NCBI GenBank assembly: GCA_030141605.1
Contig: JAQGDQ010000234.1
Span: forward strand, 276,001 to 340,000
DNA: 64,000 nucleotides
Reading direction: 5' to 3'
DNA from: Tubiluchus corallicola
Taxonomy: Eukaryota > Priapulida > Priapulimorpha > Priapulimorphida > Tubiluchidae
A program made the position numbers and the translations under genes. The notes beneath the pieces are model-generated. The model did no database searches, was not told where the DNA came from, and was given only the letters and a program-made list of their open reading frames with translations. This document shows positions 1-12,973 of the stretch, piece after piece (positions within the stretch are counted from its first letter, which is position 1; the number at the start of each line of letters is the position of its first letter).

Positions 1-865
1 TTGACTAGATCTTTGTGCTCAACTATGTTTATGTAAAAAATTAGTCGTCGGATTAATTTGCAATAACTTTGAAGTGCTTACATAGCTTTAATCCACAGGA
101 TTATACTTCAAAATGAGTAAACACTACATAGTATAACTATAATTAGAGGTAAGCAAGGGGGCATTTCACAAAGCTGAGAGCATACAAAATGTGCCTGGTA
201 GTTAGCTTTGCTTATAATGTTCAGTTTTAGCTTTTAAAATAATTATTCTGTTAATTTGTCAGCATTAACTAGCTGTGTTATTATTGGTAACTGCTTTTCA
301 TTACATTGTCGACAACGGGATTTATCATTAATAATATTTCATTTAATGTTTTGGATTGTTTGTAGTTGATAATAGTAACTGCTGCTGCAAAAGAAGTTTG
401 TTCAGGCATCTGGAGGGATAAGTGTTTATATTGTACAGTTACAGAATGATGCTGGGCACTTTTCGTTCAAAATGAGCAGAACCAAGCTTGAAGTGATCGT
501 GACTTTAAATTGATTTTGCTAATTACACGAGATGCTTATCAAGTGTAATTATCAATTTTCAATTTTATTGCTGACACCTTGTAACATTTTTCTCAAATAG
601 TAAAATAAGCTCAACTTCCTGAGAGAGAGAGCGAGAGACTTTCCTTTTGCTTTAACAATGGCCAGCAATGAATCATTGCTGCTTGTATATATACAATACA
701 TATGCGACTTTTAATAGTGAAAGTTTTTATATCCTGTGCAACATGGTAACAGTTCCAATATGAAACTTCATTGCTCTTGAATGAATCCTAAGTAAATGAC
801 TTATGCAGCAATATAACCAGTTATGGAAAAATATAAAGTAGAAGTCTCTTTTCTTGTTATTACAG
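1..865 (+). other. Intron of IFT81 (3' part)
   Basis: This sequence lies upstream of the last IFT81 exon and ends in a pyrimidine-rich stretch followed by TTACAG at 860-865. It carries a short GA microsatellite at about 621-638. No coding exon was recognised in it. Confidence 0.6.
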
Positions 866-1088
866 GGAACAGTATAACAAGCTGTGCTCTGAGCAAGAGA
901 ACATTGGTAAACAGCTAAGAGAAAAACAAAAGGAAATCAGAGAAAATCAGGAAATGAATGTTAAACAAATGAAAATGTGGAGCGATTTTCTGCAGTTAAT
1001 GCAGTGTAAGCAGCGCATTGCTGAAGGTCAACTGATAGGGAGCAAGAATAATGCTAATAGTGGTAGCATGAATCACCTGGTTTTGTAA
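866..1088 (+). CDS. IFT81: Intraflagellar transport protein 81, last exon
   Basis: This is the final coding exon of a gene that begins outside the window. It starts after a TTACAG acceptor, enters in phase 1 (one leading base) and encodes 73 residues ending in TAA. The peptide is lysine- and glutamate-rich coiled coil, followed by a KMW-x5-LQLMQCK block and a short tail ending NHLVL. From knowledge of the family, IFT81 C-termini have the same order: coiled coil, KMW...LMECK block, then a tail ending in a hydrophobic LIL/LVL. IFT81 pairs with IFT74 in the IFT-B complex and helps carry tubulin along cilia. The identification rests on this C-terminal block only, because the calponin-homology-like N-terminus is not in the window. 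The gene converges with PIGZ on the opposite strand. Confidence 0.8.
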
Positions 1089-2577
1089 ATTTGTTCTGGT
1101 GAATTGAGAACTAGTACTGCTCTTCATAATCTCGCATTGTCTGTTCATTTCATCCTTATGCGTTTAAGTGTGCACATTAGCCAGTCAGCTTTGTTTATTT
1201 GTTTTACACATCCCACGTCGTCACCTAATTAACAAAAGTAAGGTGTTGAAACAAGGAGCCGCCTTTCCTGTGCCTGTTTATTATGTCCTTTCAAACATTC
1301 TCCATTATGTCTCTCATGTACTGGGACCTTAGGTGCAAGAAGAATTCCAGTGTTGACCTCATCGGTAACTCATGTAATGTTTGACCTGTGTCTGATGGCT
1401 TAAGGCACTTGAGTACTTGTAAAAGTTCTTTATTTTACATTTAGTCCCAGTACTTTTAAGGTATAGTCACAATACTTAACTTGTGGCATAGATGAGATCT
1501 TGCTCTGCATATTCCACAAGTGTCATGCATATGTATGCATAAATGTTTTGACAGGATGTGAAAAGCTGAAAATATAAGTGACAGTATATAGTATAAGCAA
1601 AATGCAGTGTACCCCTTTGCTTTAAGTATGTGCAATATTTGATACTCCATGAGTATAACGTATATGTATGTATTGAGGTTTTTGATAGGAGGCCAAAAAC
1701 TGAAAATGTAGGTGACAGTGCATAAAGTAGAGTACCCTTTGTTTTAAGTACGTGCAATATTTGAAGTTTCTACAAGCTATACACTCATTCAACACAAGTA
1801 GTTAGTTTTGGTTACAACATTTTGAAAAACCTTAGAAGTCATTAACACCACGAAGAACTGTATACTGGTTTTAGGCAAATTAATTATTGATTTAAATTTT
1901 GGGAAGCCGTATTAAAGGTGGTGCATTTAATATATACATGTTCATTATTGCATACTGTGATAAACTACACGTATTCCGTCCGTATTTATTATTTGAGTGT
2001 TTTACTCGTGAATTTGCAAGAATCTTGTTGCTGTGAAATGTGAATAAAGATCTGGAAGTCACACTGAATTTTTTATTTGCTTTTGATAAAAAAAGCAAGC
2101 AGCACTACTAAAACGTCTTAAATGCTTGCTAGTGGGGTGCTTTTTAAACTACTATCAAATAGTTGAAAATATCTAACAATGGTGGATTTAACACATTTTT
2201 GAAAAAAAATGGTACAAAGCAACATTATAAAAGTATTACATTAAAAAGAATTTTTATTAGAAGTACAATCTTTATTACACTATTTTTATATCAGCTTTTT
2301 AATCTGTTTTATTATGATTATCATGATATATAGATCCTACGTCATTTAGGCCGTGTCTACATAATACATTCATCTTATAAATAAATAAATACTCTTCATT
2401 CGTTTAGGAAACTGCTCAGTTCTAACAAACTACACTTCAAACTATTTCATGAGCTACAGTACATGTGAAATCACACAATTATATTCATTTGCAAGCTAAT
2501 CCCTGATTCACATTGTCAGTGAGAACTGCAGTATGACAAACTAGTCTACTTTTAAATGGGCTACGAGAGACTAAGTT
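1089..2577. other. Convergent intergenic region between IFT81 and PIGZ
   Basis: The two genes end facing each other here. AATAAA on the plus strand at about 2042 could serve IFT81. TTTATT (AATAAA on the minus strand) at about 2246-2275 could serve PIGZ. A diverged tandem duplication lies at 1531-1763. The other open frames here are short and show no recognisable protein signal. Confidence 0.5.
1531..1763. repeat. Diverged two-copy tandem duplication, period about 133 bp
   Basis: Copy one (about 1531-1641) and copy two (about 1664-1763) share blocks in the same order: ATGTATG, a GAAAA-x-CTGAAAAT segment, GTGACAGT, GTACCC, and CTTTAAGTA-GTGCAATATTTGA. Several substitutions and small gaps show the duplication is old. 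Confidence 0.6.
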
Positions 2578-4735
2578 TTATGAAAAATGCAATTTGTAAA
2601 TGTGGGCAGTAAAACCATCAGCAAATTTCTGCCAAGGCCGCCTAATCAAATCAATTGCAGTATCGCTCTTTTCAACTTCTGACCAAGCATTAAATATCTC
2701 TGACAATACTTTACTAAAGTCAGTGGGATACTCTGAACTGAAATGTGGAAAAACTGTGCGCCATGGCTGCCTGTTCTTGAATATTTTCAACGGATGAGAG
2801 ATGACAAATATACGCAAACCTTTCAGGCGTTTTGTGTCCTTCACAAGCATATACTTGTTTTTTATTCTCTCTATTGTAGCTTTCAACACTGTTGTAGAAG
2901 CACCTGCTAGGTCGTGCACTTTTGGCTCCACTACCCAATCAGTGCCATTGTCCAATTGAAGAAGAAAACTTGGGGGCATGTAAGTATGATAGAAAATGAG
3001 GTGATTGGCTCGTTGCATGGACACATCTGATCTCAATTCTGAGTTTAAAATGAGCAATGATTTTGTAACTGCACCTTGGTGAAAAGCTCCAAACATAAGC
3101 AGCCCTAACATGTTCCAGAATATCCATGATTTTCTCAGGATGTAGGAATGCTTTGGTCCTGATATAAAGTCATATGTAAGGAGCACAACTGGAACAATAA
3201 GTGGCAGAAGAAACCGTGGCTCCTGATGAGGAAACAGTGAAAGAAGCAAAAGAGGAGCCCAAATGCTCCACAACAGAAGACCTTTTGGCAACAAAGTGAC
3301 CGGGAGTACTACAGCTGACGTACCATTCCGGCACGATTCAAACAGATATTTGGCAGTAATCCAAACACATGAAATCCCTACAAGTCCATACAACAATGGA
3401 AAATTCACTAGAAAATGCAGGTACTTCGGATGAAAACCATGTATGGCCAAATTAGTATTGTCCATGTTATACTTGATAAAATTAAAAGGTGTCCATGTTA
3501 AGTTATTTAAAATGGCAAATAAGGGGGCAGGCCAGCTTTGAAGATTAATAAGCTCGTATAACTCTTCTGATTTTACTACTCCATAGTACAATGAGTCCGT
3601 AAAAGATAAGCTACAACCAACAGCAACAATTACTGGTAAAACGCTCAAACATTCGAACACGAAACTTATGCAGTTTTGTTTCATTTTAGCACAGATCCAA
3701 TAAATACATGGAGCTAACGTAAATAAAATGAATGTTGGTCTGTTGTATATGCCTATTGTGTTAATAACTCCTATGCACATACAGTCCCATGAAACAGAGT
3801 TGTTGTTATGACGTAGCAAGCTTTTTACTACTGTAAACAACAAAACAGCAAACAAGACTGTCTCTGTACCATTTGTTAAAGTACGAGTGAGGAACACAGA
3901 AGTAACAAAAGAAGACGAAAATACTGTAAGGCATGCCCAAGGATCATGTCTTAGTAGTTTACAAAGTTTGTAAAGGCACAAATCGACTAGAAGAGACAAT
4001 AAAATCATCATTAGTCTCGGCATGACTAGCAATAGATAAGCAGGCACTCTAAATTCTAGACCATTTTGGAACAATCGCAGTATGTAGAATGGTACGCCAC
4101 AGCTGAAATAAGGGAAAACAACACTTCGAATTGGACTGCTGGAAACGTTGAACTCCCACGGCCTTAAAACATTGTATCCAAATAGGTCACCTGTAAGAAA
4201 GAGAGCCCGAATCTATAATGGTAAATCGGTAATAACACAACTAGTATTAACAAACACTTTCCAGCTCTGACAAAGTATAATTTAACTTTAAACACTGATT
4301 TCACAAAAACAATCAGACTCGGATATCAGTGAAGCTGGATCTTGTGTTTTTATGACATGGTACTCACTGATTTACAGTTGTAGTCTACACTTGGGGATCT
4401 TTGGCTTTTACGATTTTTCCTCACTGAATTTTTTCTCAAATCAGCCAGTTAGCGCAAGTTATACAGAATAAAAATTAAAGGTTTCCATTCTGTTTTTATA
4501 ATGCAACTAAGGAATAAATTCAAAGAAATTAATTAATAATTTCTAATTTAAATCGTAACATTTTCAACAATAATAATGGGTTATACAAAGTAGGTGAAAG
4601 CAGAAAAATATAAATGTATGTACCTGCAACTACTTCTGGGGCCTGGAAAAACTCGTCTGGATGTATATATCCCGTCTGAGGTAACAGTGTAGACAATGCT
4701 CGAATTAAAACCAGTAGCAACCAAGATATCATCAT
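2578..4735 (-). CDS. PIGZ: GPI mannosyltransferase 4 (PIG-Z/SMP3), two exons
   Basis: The enzyme adds the fourth, side-branch mannose to the GPI anchor core in the ER membrane, using dolichol-phosphate mannose (GT22 family). Coding exons are 4735-4624 and 4190-2578. The intron is GT-AG, and the junction codon GGT rebuilds the conserved EVVAGDLFG run. The product is 574 residues, close to the length of vertebrate PIG-Z. The GT22 HPDE motif is at residues 25-28 (D27 is the likely catalytic acid) inside [14 protein letters not shown] later HQEPRFLLP motif in a luminal loop is also typical. Multiple hydrophobic membrane segments cover the middle of the protein. The start is the first of two adjacent ATGs. 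Further upstream there are only non-ATG codons, a TAG, and an acceptor-like TTTTAG at about 4776 that suggests a 5' UTR exon. No frameshift or missing motif was seen. Confidence 0.93.
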
Positions 4736-6732
4736 AATAATCTTCAACTGTCCCTTTTTATCAATACCGGCAATCTAAAATAAAGTGCTATAATAAAATT
4801 ATGTCCAATAAGACATGGAACTGTCAACAAACTAACAGACACATTAACGCAATTAAATTACTGCAGAAACTGTATCGGCGGGAATTTGCAAAAAAAACGC
4901 AAGTTCAAACACTGAGTGCGCAGAAGCCGTAACTCAGCTTCAAACCACAAGCTTACGCTAAAGCTCATGTTAAACATCTGCCATCTGTTGGCAGCATTCA
5001 ATACTATAAGATATAATCAACAGATCTCTCCCACAACATCGTGTGGTGCTGGTCTCTCCTTGACTATAAGCAGTAATTATTTAAGATAAAGTATGACCAT
5101 ACCATAAATTTTGACGCGCCCAAAAACTGAAACACAGCAAAAAGGTTATCAAGTTCTTTACCATTTTCTGGAGGGTTATAGCTAATAATAACGTAGCAAC
5201 GTAGAATTCAGCAAGATAACTGCCATAAATTTATAATCTCATTGTTTTACGTAGGACTGAACGTATCGGATACAAAGTTTAACTTTTATGCAGATTTTTT
5301 CATTTGTGCAAAAATGTCAGAAACTTAAGTGATCAAATCTTTGAAAAAAAAATAGCAAGAACAGCTTTGTTTTTTGGATCTTTATTCTTAACCAATTTGA
5401 ACTTATAATACTATAACAGTACCTTTAATTTGGAATAAAATTATCAAATTTAAAATTATCAATATAACAGTATCATCAAATTGCTAGCTACAATTGCTTA
5501 GACTAAAAGCTACAAAACTTGAAAGCACATTTATATCACGCTTACTTAATTTGAACACACAACAGCTAGCTGACAAAGTTAAAAACTGTAAATGTATAAT
5601 TCGTGTACTTCTAAGAACTTTTGGTCACTGCATGGGCATGTAACCCCACACACATCTAATAATGATAATACTCAAAATATATACGAAAATTTCAGCTTAT
5701 AAATTTGTTTATAATAACTGTTTATAAAATTGTTGACTTAATTTTATCATTCTAAGTCTTTACTAACCACAAATAATAAAGCTGTATGTGAGTTTATTAT
5801 TGCAAAAAACAGAAGATCACTCACTTTTATTAGTAAAAGAGCAAAACAATAAAGCAAAAGAGAAATCAAGTCACAAAACAAAGATATGCAAGTGAAAAGT
5901 ACAAATAATTTTGCAAGCTAAATAACATCTATTGACTATTGCATTGCAGCATTTCTATCAGTACGTACACAGTAGTCTACCCTTTATATTGCTTGTAGTT
6001 TTAGCATGTATACAGTTGAATAGGTCCTGTGCTTGAAAACTTATTATGATCGATTACATTTAATAATATACTCAAATCACTCTCACTGGCGCCCTTTTCA
6101 CAGAAGGTCACTATACAGCAATGAATTTGTTGATGATGCTTACAGAAAAGGATGAAAAAGAAGACAAACTAACTAACTCACAAAACTTGAACTCAATTAC
6201 TAGCATCAGAATCATAAAGTTACTCAGTACAGCAGATTTATTAGTGAGTACTGAAGCCTTGCAAATTTTTACGTAGAATATAATATGTTAACGACTGAAC
6301 TATTCGAAGACTGAAAACTACCTCCTCCTTAGACAGCAGTGGTGACAAACACAATGAATAACAATGAAAAGGACAACGGCAACAACAAAGTCATTACATG
6401 CTGAATATGCAGCTTTAACATTCAAGCAGTTTAACATTCATCATTCTTTCGCCTCACTTGGACGTGAAAAATTAAAGCAGTAAAACATCTTTAATCTTAA
6501 TTCTGCACAGTAAAACACAATAACGTTTTTACTTTCGAAAATGTAACACAGTCTATGTTCACCTCAACTCGCAAACAATCCATACAAAAAATTTTAAAGC
6601 CGCAATTTTACTAATAAATGCAAATTCGTAATACATTTAATAGCAAGTCCTAAAATCCATTGCAACAACTAGCTGCATTACCCTCCTCATCATAGTAAAA
6701 TTTTATGACAACGACGATCTACTTTTCACTGT
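4736..6732. other. Intergenic region upstream of PIGZ and downstream of the dioxygenase
   Basis: This is AT-rich sequence without a recognised gene. TTTATT on the plus strand at about 6236 gives a minus-strand polyadenylation signal about 500 bp after the dioxygenase stop. An acceptor-like TTTTAG near 4776 (minus strand) may mark a PIGZ 5' UTR exon. Nothing else stands out. Confidence 0.5.
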
Positions 6733-9700
6733 TCATTCCTCATTGGGATCATACTCCTTGACCGGTGACGTTATTCCTTTAATAGTCACTCTGTGCAATA
6801 CTCGCAACCCTACTTCATTCCGTGGGTATTGAGAAGCAGGACTAGCTTCATGGCCCACAGCTAAATTATCAGAGATGATGAAATCTCCAACTTCCCACTG
6901 AAAGTATTACAAAGTACTGAATATTATAGTAAACACAGTACTGAGTACAATATTTTTTCAATTGGTATTTTAATCCTAAACTTTAGTTAGCCTAAGTATA
7001 AAAAAGTTGTTAAAAGTAATATTATCTCTGACCACAAATGCACACAATATGTCAGATGTGGAAAAGCTTACATTACACATCAAACCATATATCCAGCTTG
7101 TTTTCTGGATCCATTAGCAATAACGTACTGTAATTCAATATTTAATTTTTTTGATATGCAATTTCATACATATACTTTCAGGCAAAATTTGCTGGACTCA
7201 ATTTCTTACATTTACACAGAATACCATAAACTACACGAGTCTGTGTGCAGCTCCACTGTTATGTTTATTGCAGCAATAGAGCAAAAATCGACATGCACGT
7301 TGCAAACTTAATGGATTACCTGCTGCCATTAATGTGTAAAATATGTTGAGTACAAAACTTCACAATAAGGTAATAAGATGTATTAATATTTGTTTACAGA
7401 TTAATGCAAAAATATTGGCAAGCTATGTCCTATTGCTGCTGTTATGCCTCAAGCACAAAACTATTTCTGAAATCTAGTTTCAGGAACTTAATAGCTTACG
7501 AAAGCAGTATCCCATCATCTAAAAACTCAGATACCTAAGGTCATAAATACTGTTTCATCTACACTGACTGAGAGGTGAAATAAACATTCAATTTTCATGC
7601 AATTTTAATGAATTTAAAGCATGCCTGCTGGAACTTCATTGTTAGATTTTGGAATGCAAATGTTCTCAAGTCAAGACTAATTATTCAACTAAGTTTAAAA
7701 CAATCCAACAGAAAAACTAGTCTTGTGCAACATTTTATTTTTATATCAAGCTAGTAGTGCCTTTGCAGGCCCATGTTGTAGAACCAGTTAACAAACTGCT
7801 CTTGAATTATTCAAGTCAACCAAAGTTTCTTATTTTAACGTTGCAAATTTGTAAAATAGACAAAAACTAAATCCCCAAAATTTAATTTTTTCAGAGTATT
7901 ACTACTTCATAACAGTGACATAGCCAATATTAAAAGAAAACACCGATTTTCACATACTAGCACACATTACTAGCATCTGAAACAAGTACAACTAATGTTC
8001 AGATTTACAGACACTTCACCACCTGTTAAAAACACAAAAATACCTTGTGGGAGTAAATAAGGCTTCCATCATCCCTGGTGATCTCACTGTGGATATCATT
8101 TAGTATTTCAACAGTTTCTGGCCAGTCCGTCAGTCGCTCTTGGGGTGTTCCTTTATTCCACAAGAAAGCCTCTGTCATACCAAGATGAAAACACAGCACC
8201 TGTTAATGATCAATCATTAATAATTTACCAACATAAGTCACAAATGTACAATATGACGTATATGTTTGTAGGTATGTCTATGTCCTGTAGAGGTCATTAA
8301 TAATTTACCAACATAAATCATAAATGTATGATGAGATGTGGTTGTTTGTAGGTATGACTATGTCTTACAGAAATAGACTAATCTAACAGTTGCCCTGTTC
8401 AATAAGTAAGCAGTTTTGTTTAATAACATACACCAAATCAGTTAGTAAAAAAATTAAAACATGTATTCTTGACACTCCACATTGTCGGATTTTCTGTTAC
8501 TCAATATTTAAATAATAATCTTGAAAATAAGTGCATGAAATTTCCATAAAATATGTACAGCTTTTACGAATAATAGTTTCAGGTAACAAACCATACAGCC
8601 ACTGAACCACACACATCATTTTAAAGGTTTCGTCACTGTGCAAATAAATGTAAACTTCTAATTTTTAAAACCTTCTCTCTGATTCACAGAGTAATGTGCT
8701 TCAAGTTTTCTCGTCTTTTCGTAAAAATTAATACACACCAAAATATCTAATATTTAATGCTTAATATCATCCTAATTCTATCCAAAGCAGCTCTCCAGTG
8801 AACCAAACAATTTGAAGTAGAATTACTTGTTCACTCATGTCAGACCACTTGCTTTGCAGTTGCTACTCACTAGAGAAAAATTATTATAATTTTGCATTCT
8901 ACACTCATATCTCGGTTTGCCGGATTTCGCTTTTACAGATACTGGAAGAATCAGACAAAATCCAGACCGTTAAAAGTTCAGCCTACTACAGACACAGTTT
9001 GCTGTTTCACGAGCTAACCGCTAGCTGGCGGGCCGCCACATTGTTTACATCGTTACGTCAGTGTAACCAAGCAGCATGTAATGACATGTGTGTAGCTTGT
9101 ATGTCAGCGTGTTTAAGTGGTTTATAGTCAATTATGCGGAGTAATTTGAGTCAATTGCCGACAGTTTTTATATACTTTAGCATAGGAGTGGCCTGTACTA
9201 GACGTTTTTGAGACAATTAAAAGATTGCTTCTGCATTGCGTGAGTCTAATATGCAGCACCTACTGTATTAGCATAGTATCGGCAAATACGGACAATTGGC
9301 AGATTCGGACCTAGGTCTCCCCGCTTTTGTTCGGCAAACTCAGATTTCAGCCTATATGCAATGACTACATGAAATGCTAATGGTGGCAAGTCAATGTGTT
9401 TTCAACAAATTTACCCACCTTCTTCTTTGTAATTGGATGTGAATAGATCAACGGATGATTCACTCTTGCTCGCCTGTCACTGCACATATAAAGTCTTTCC
9501 CACTTTTTCCTCTTTTCCTTGTCGAGGCCGACAATTAACTCATTCAGCGGAACAAACACTGAAATTTGAAAAAAATAACATTTTACATATAACACAAACT
9601 AGTGTAGCACAGCTTATAAGTTAATCTCTTCTGCTATGCTCATAGAACTGCAACGCATTGTTAATTTGTAATTGTATAACTTGTATTTTGTTGTATTGTA

Positions 9701-10502
9701 CTAAATGGATGAATAAATAAATCTAAAATCTAAATCTAAACTCCTTCTTAGGGGACATGGTTTCTTTAAAAAGCCGGAAATGTTTTACAGTTTTTGTAAG
9801 TAGAATATGGGAATTGTTTTTAAATCAATACAGCAAAGTTGCTAAATACCAGTGTCTCCAATTTTTGGCACAGACACCATGTGATACAGAGCGTAACTGA
9901 ACGGTGCCAGTTGAAAACTTCCGTCCACATGCCAACCAGTTCTACCAACACCGGTGCAACCCTCTTCTGGATCATTGGACACCCTGAAAACGTCTGGATG
10001 AGGTGACTTGTGATGCTTGTAGAATGTTGATTCTGGCTCACCAAACCATCTTCCAATTTCAACGTGTCTGTCGCCACTCACAGTACCTATAGTACACAAA
10101 AATTTATAACATTTTTATACTGTTAATGCAATATCATTTCATAACCACTAAAATGCAATTTCAAGCTAACTCAAAAGAACAATAAGAGAAATCACTTGTC
10201 GAAATATGAATACTGTAACAAAGCACAGCAAAGTTCAACAAGCATTACACTTTCATTAGAAAATTTAAAAAGTGCTCAAATTGCAAAAGCCAACTTCAAC
10301 CACAATTTAATGTGACACAATAACTCAAATAAAACAATGTAAACCACTAACCTTGATCTTTGAATATAAGCATTCTGTGCACAGCCACATCATGTTTTAT
10401 TTGTTGAATGACATCTGGAGGCACATGCTCTTTCAAGTCCAAGCCGCGCACATCTGCACCCAGTCGCAGTGGCTTAAGGTGGTACGGAGCACCTGTGGAC
10501 AT
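6733..10502 (-). CDS. TauD/TfdA-family Fe(II)/2-oxoglutarate dioxygenase, five exons
   Basis: Coding exons are 10502-10352, 10086-9850, 9558-9419, 8199-8044 and 6897-6733. All junctions are GT-AG, and phases join exactly to give 282 residues, almost the length of bacterial TauD (283). The family couples oxidative decarboxylation of 2-oxoglutarate to hydroxylation of a substrate, such as taurine or other small acids. The iron triad is complete: H103 and D105 in WHVDGSF, and H244 in AVGHEA. R264 in LHRVTIKG is placed to bind the 2-oxoglutarate carboxylate. Other family blocks are GADVRGLDL near the N-terminus, LIFKDQG, GRWFGEPE, PKIGDT, and NHPLIYSHP. The ATG at 10502 is chosen because an acceptor-like TTTGTAG immediately precedes it and the open upstream frame has no ATG before a stop. 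There is no obvious targeting peptide, so it is probably cytosolic. The substrate cannot be read from sequence. Confidence 0.9.
8214..8373. repeat. Two-copy 80-bp tandem repeat in dioxygenase intron
   Basis: Copies at 8214-8293 and 8294-8373 both begin TCATTAATAATTTACCAACA and share a TTTGTAGGTATG-CTATGTC block in register. They differ at roughly a dozen positions. The repeat lies in intron 3 and does not touch an exon. Confidence 0.8.
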
Positions 10503-12973
10503 CCTACAAACAGGTGTTACAAAAGGCACTTGAGCTGAACATGCCTTTGCAATAAACTGACTTTGCAAATGTCAGTGGTTAAAACCATTTTCTGAACAAC
10601 ATTCTCAATGCCAATAAGACTAAAAATTATTACAAAATTCAGGGATTGTCCATGTTGACATCAAGCACTATCAAAGCTGTTTAATTTCAAACCTTACAAA
10701 ATGCTACATTTTAAAGGGAAATGTTTAGTTTTCAACTAAGTAACAATTAAACTGTGCATTAATGTTTTGTGTTGATAAAAATGAAATTAAAATGACTAAT
10801 GACGTATTATGCAATGTATAACACATGACAACACTGGCTATGTTTATGCAAGAGGGTGTTACTGATCAATCACATAATTCCTCTTGAACAGTCTGCAAGA
10901 GAATTTTGTAAATGCTGAAGGTGAGATAAAACAAAATATTGTATTTCTCAGGAGAAATGGCACGAGATGAGAATTAATAAGACGCAACGTTGAAGGTTTA
11001 ACTGATGAAGGGACTAAATGCTATGCTTGATTACCATGAATACTATATTCTCTAGATTAAATCATAATTACATTCTATGTTAAATTTGTTCAGTAATCCA
11101 ACAATAACAAAATGAGCATTGCCACAATGCATTTCAGTTACATGGTTATAAACTAATCCAAAATGCGAAGCACTGGGTTACAGGCTTTTATGGTCTTTTC
11201 TGCCCAACTGCCAGAATATGTTGTTTAGAGCTCTATTTACTGTTGTCATGGAAAGTGCTACCATGACAAAGTGTATGGCCAAGGTTTAGCTTTCTAGCTG
11301 CTGTACAAGTGAGCTAAGGCCCTTTAAAATGACTAACAAAACCCCAGAGAGCTTTCATCATTTTGACATCAATGCTCTCTATACTTACAGCCCATTCCAG
11401 ACAAGGTACAGCTTTTCTCTTATCCTTTCATTCACTCACTCTCTCTCTTTCTCTCTACTTTCATCTCTCTCTCATCCTCTCCTCTTAATTTTCTCACACT
11501 CACACTCTCTCACTGCCCCTCTCGTTCTAGTTGATTGTCTATTAAGCTTTGCCCATCAAATTCGTTATTAAACTATTAAGCCAAGCTTAGGTCGACCTGA
11601 GATGCAATGCAACTTGCCTCAACTGACAGGAAACAATCGTAGACACACACTCAGGTTGAGTGCGACTGATCTGCAGCAACTGCTCAGAACATACGAGTTC
11701 CCGTGAGTGGACACTTTTTCTACTGAAACAATACTTAATGGTTTAAAAATCTGTTATATTTTAAACGGAAATTTTTCTAAAAGCAAATGCCTATGTGTCT
11801 CCAGGGCACGATGATCAAGATGAAACAAAAAATTGGTTGAAACGATGGTAATAAGCTAATCATTAACAGATAATATATAAGCATTTATAGTTGCCATAGT
11901 ATCCAAATCTGTGAAAATTGGTATGCATAGTTGGCCTCACATGTAAATTTTGTATTACAAGGATGAGAACAACATAATGGCAAAGTGAAGTTAATGAACA
12001 GCTCTATAGCTCTATAGAGTTATAAGCAAGCAAGTGAGCCGACAATGTGAAAACTCTAGAAATGGACAAGACAAATTCTCAAAGATAAGAGATGAGAGTT
12101 ACAACCCCTTTGTTGTTCTGTGTTTAGTTATTTTGGCAAACTACAGATGTATATATGTTAAAAAAATGTCTGTGTTGACAGAGAAATTTTTATCAAAGCA
12201 CTCTGAAGGGATCGATTTTTAAAAATAAACACTGAACTACTTAAACTTGAATGTGAAACATTTAAAATTTCATTTTTAATTGTACAGCTGTGCTCAATGG
12301 GAGCCCATTTAGGAAGTTTTGTATCGCATGTAAAGTGTTCCTTTTGTCAGAATTACAACACTCAGCCCCTATATTTCATTTATAGGAAAAGTTCTTTTTG
12401 TACAATTATTAACAGTAGGAGCCTCCAATAAGCTGGAAATGTCTTGGCTTGAAAGTTGAAGCATATGCATGCATAAAAACACCTGAATAAGAAATACTTG
12501 AAAAAATAAGTTTATTAAATACTTTTACACAACTGTAATATTAAGAAATGTCCAAAATATCACATGAAAATTAAGGTAAAAGAATAAATTTCATATCAAA
12601 CGCTTTTGTCGATGCTGTAAGTTATAGGAGCTACTCACAAACTTACTGACAATTGATAAGCTAGCTTCATAAGATATAAAATGTTTTAAAAAAATACTGG
12701 GCAATGCAATGTGCCAGTGGTATATATTGATCCAACCTGCTTTTCACCTAACTAGTGGTAAGAGCAGACAGGGGATATAAATCTATATTAAAAATTTGGG
12801 TGGTAACTTGTTGTTGTTGGACTGAAACAACTATGTCACTGAATACTTTTCAGGAAAAAAATACTGTGTACAGTATACATCATGTCACACGATGATGAGC
12901 TTGCCTAGTCTATGATGTCAATTAAAACAAGTTTGATGTTAACTGGCCATATATTAACAGAATGATTACTCAT
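10503..12973. other. Intergenic region, dioxygenase upstream and LRR1 downstream
   Basis: The first 70 bases continue open in the dioxygenase frame but lack an ATG before a TGA. They contain a good splice acceptor, so an upstream noncoding exon is likely. A pyrimidine-rich CT tract runs from about 11410 to 11530. TTTATT at about 12511 could be the LRR1 polyadenylation signal. No other gene was recognised. Confidence 0.5.

Noticed and set aside
4733-4747. Upstream TTG start for PIGZ
   Set aside because: TTG starts are not expected in animal nuclear genes; the ATG pair at 4735 keeps all family motifs.
8837-9127. 96-codon plus-strand frame within the dioxygenase gene
   Set aside because: It lies antisense in an intron and has no protein-like motif.
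9690-9740. AATAAATAAATCTAAAATCTAAA tail as a SINE or LINE 3' end
   Set aside because: The tail looks retroposon-like, but no body, target duplication or second copy could be defined in the window.
10503-10568. 22-codon N-terminal extension of the dioxygenase as a targeting peptide
   Set aside because: It has no ATG and is preceded by an in-frame TGA. The sequence contains a splice acceptor directly before the chosen ATG.
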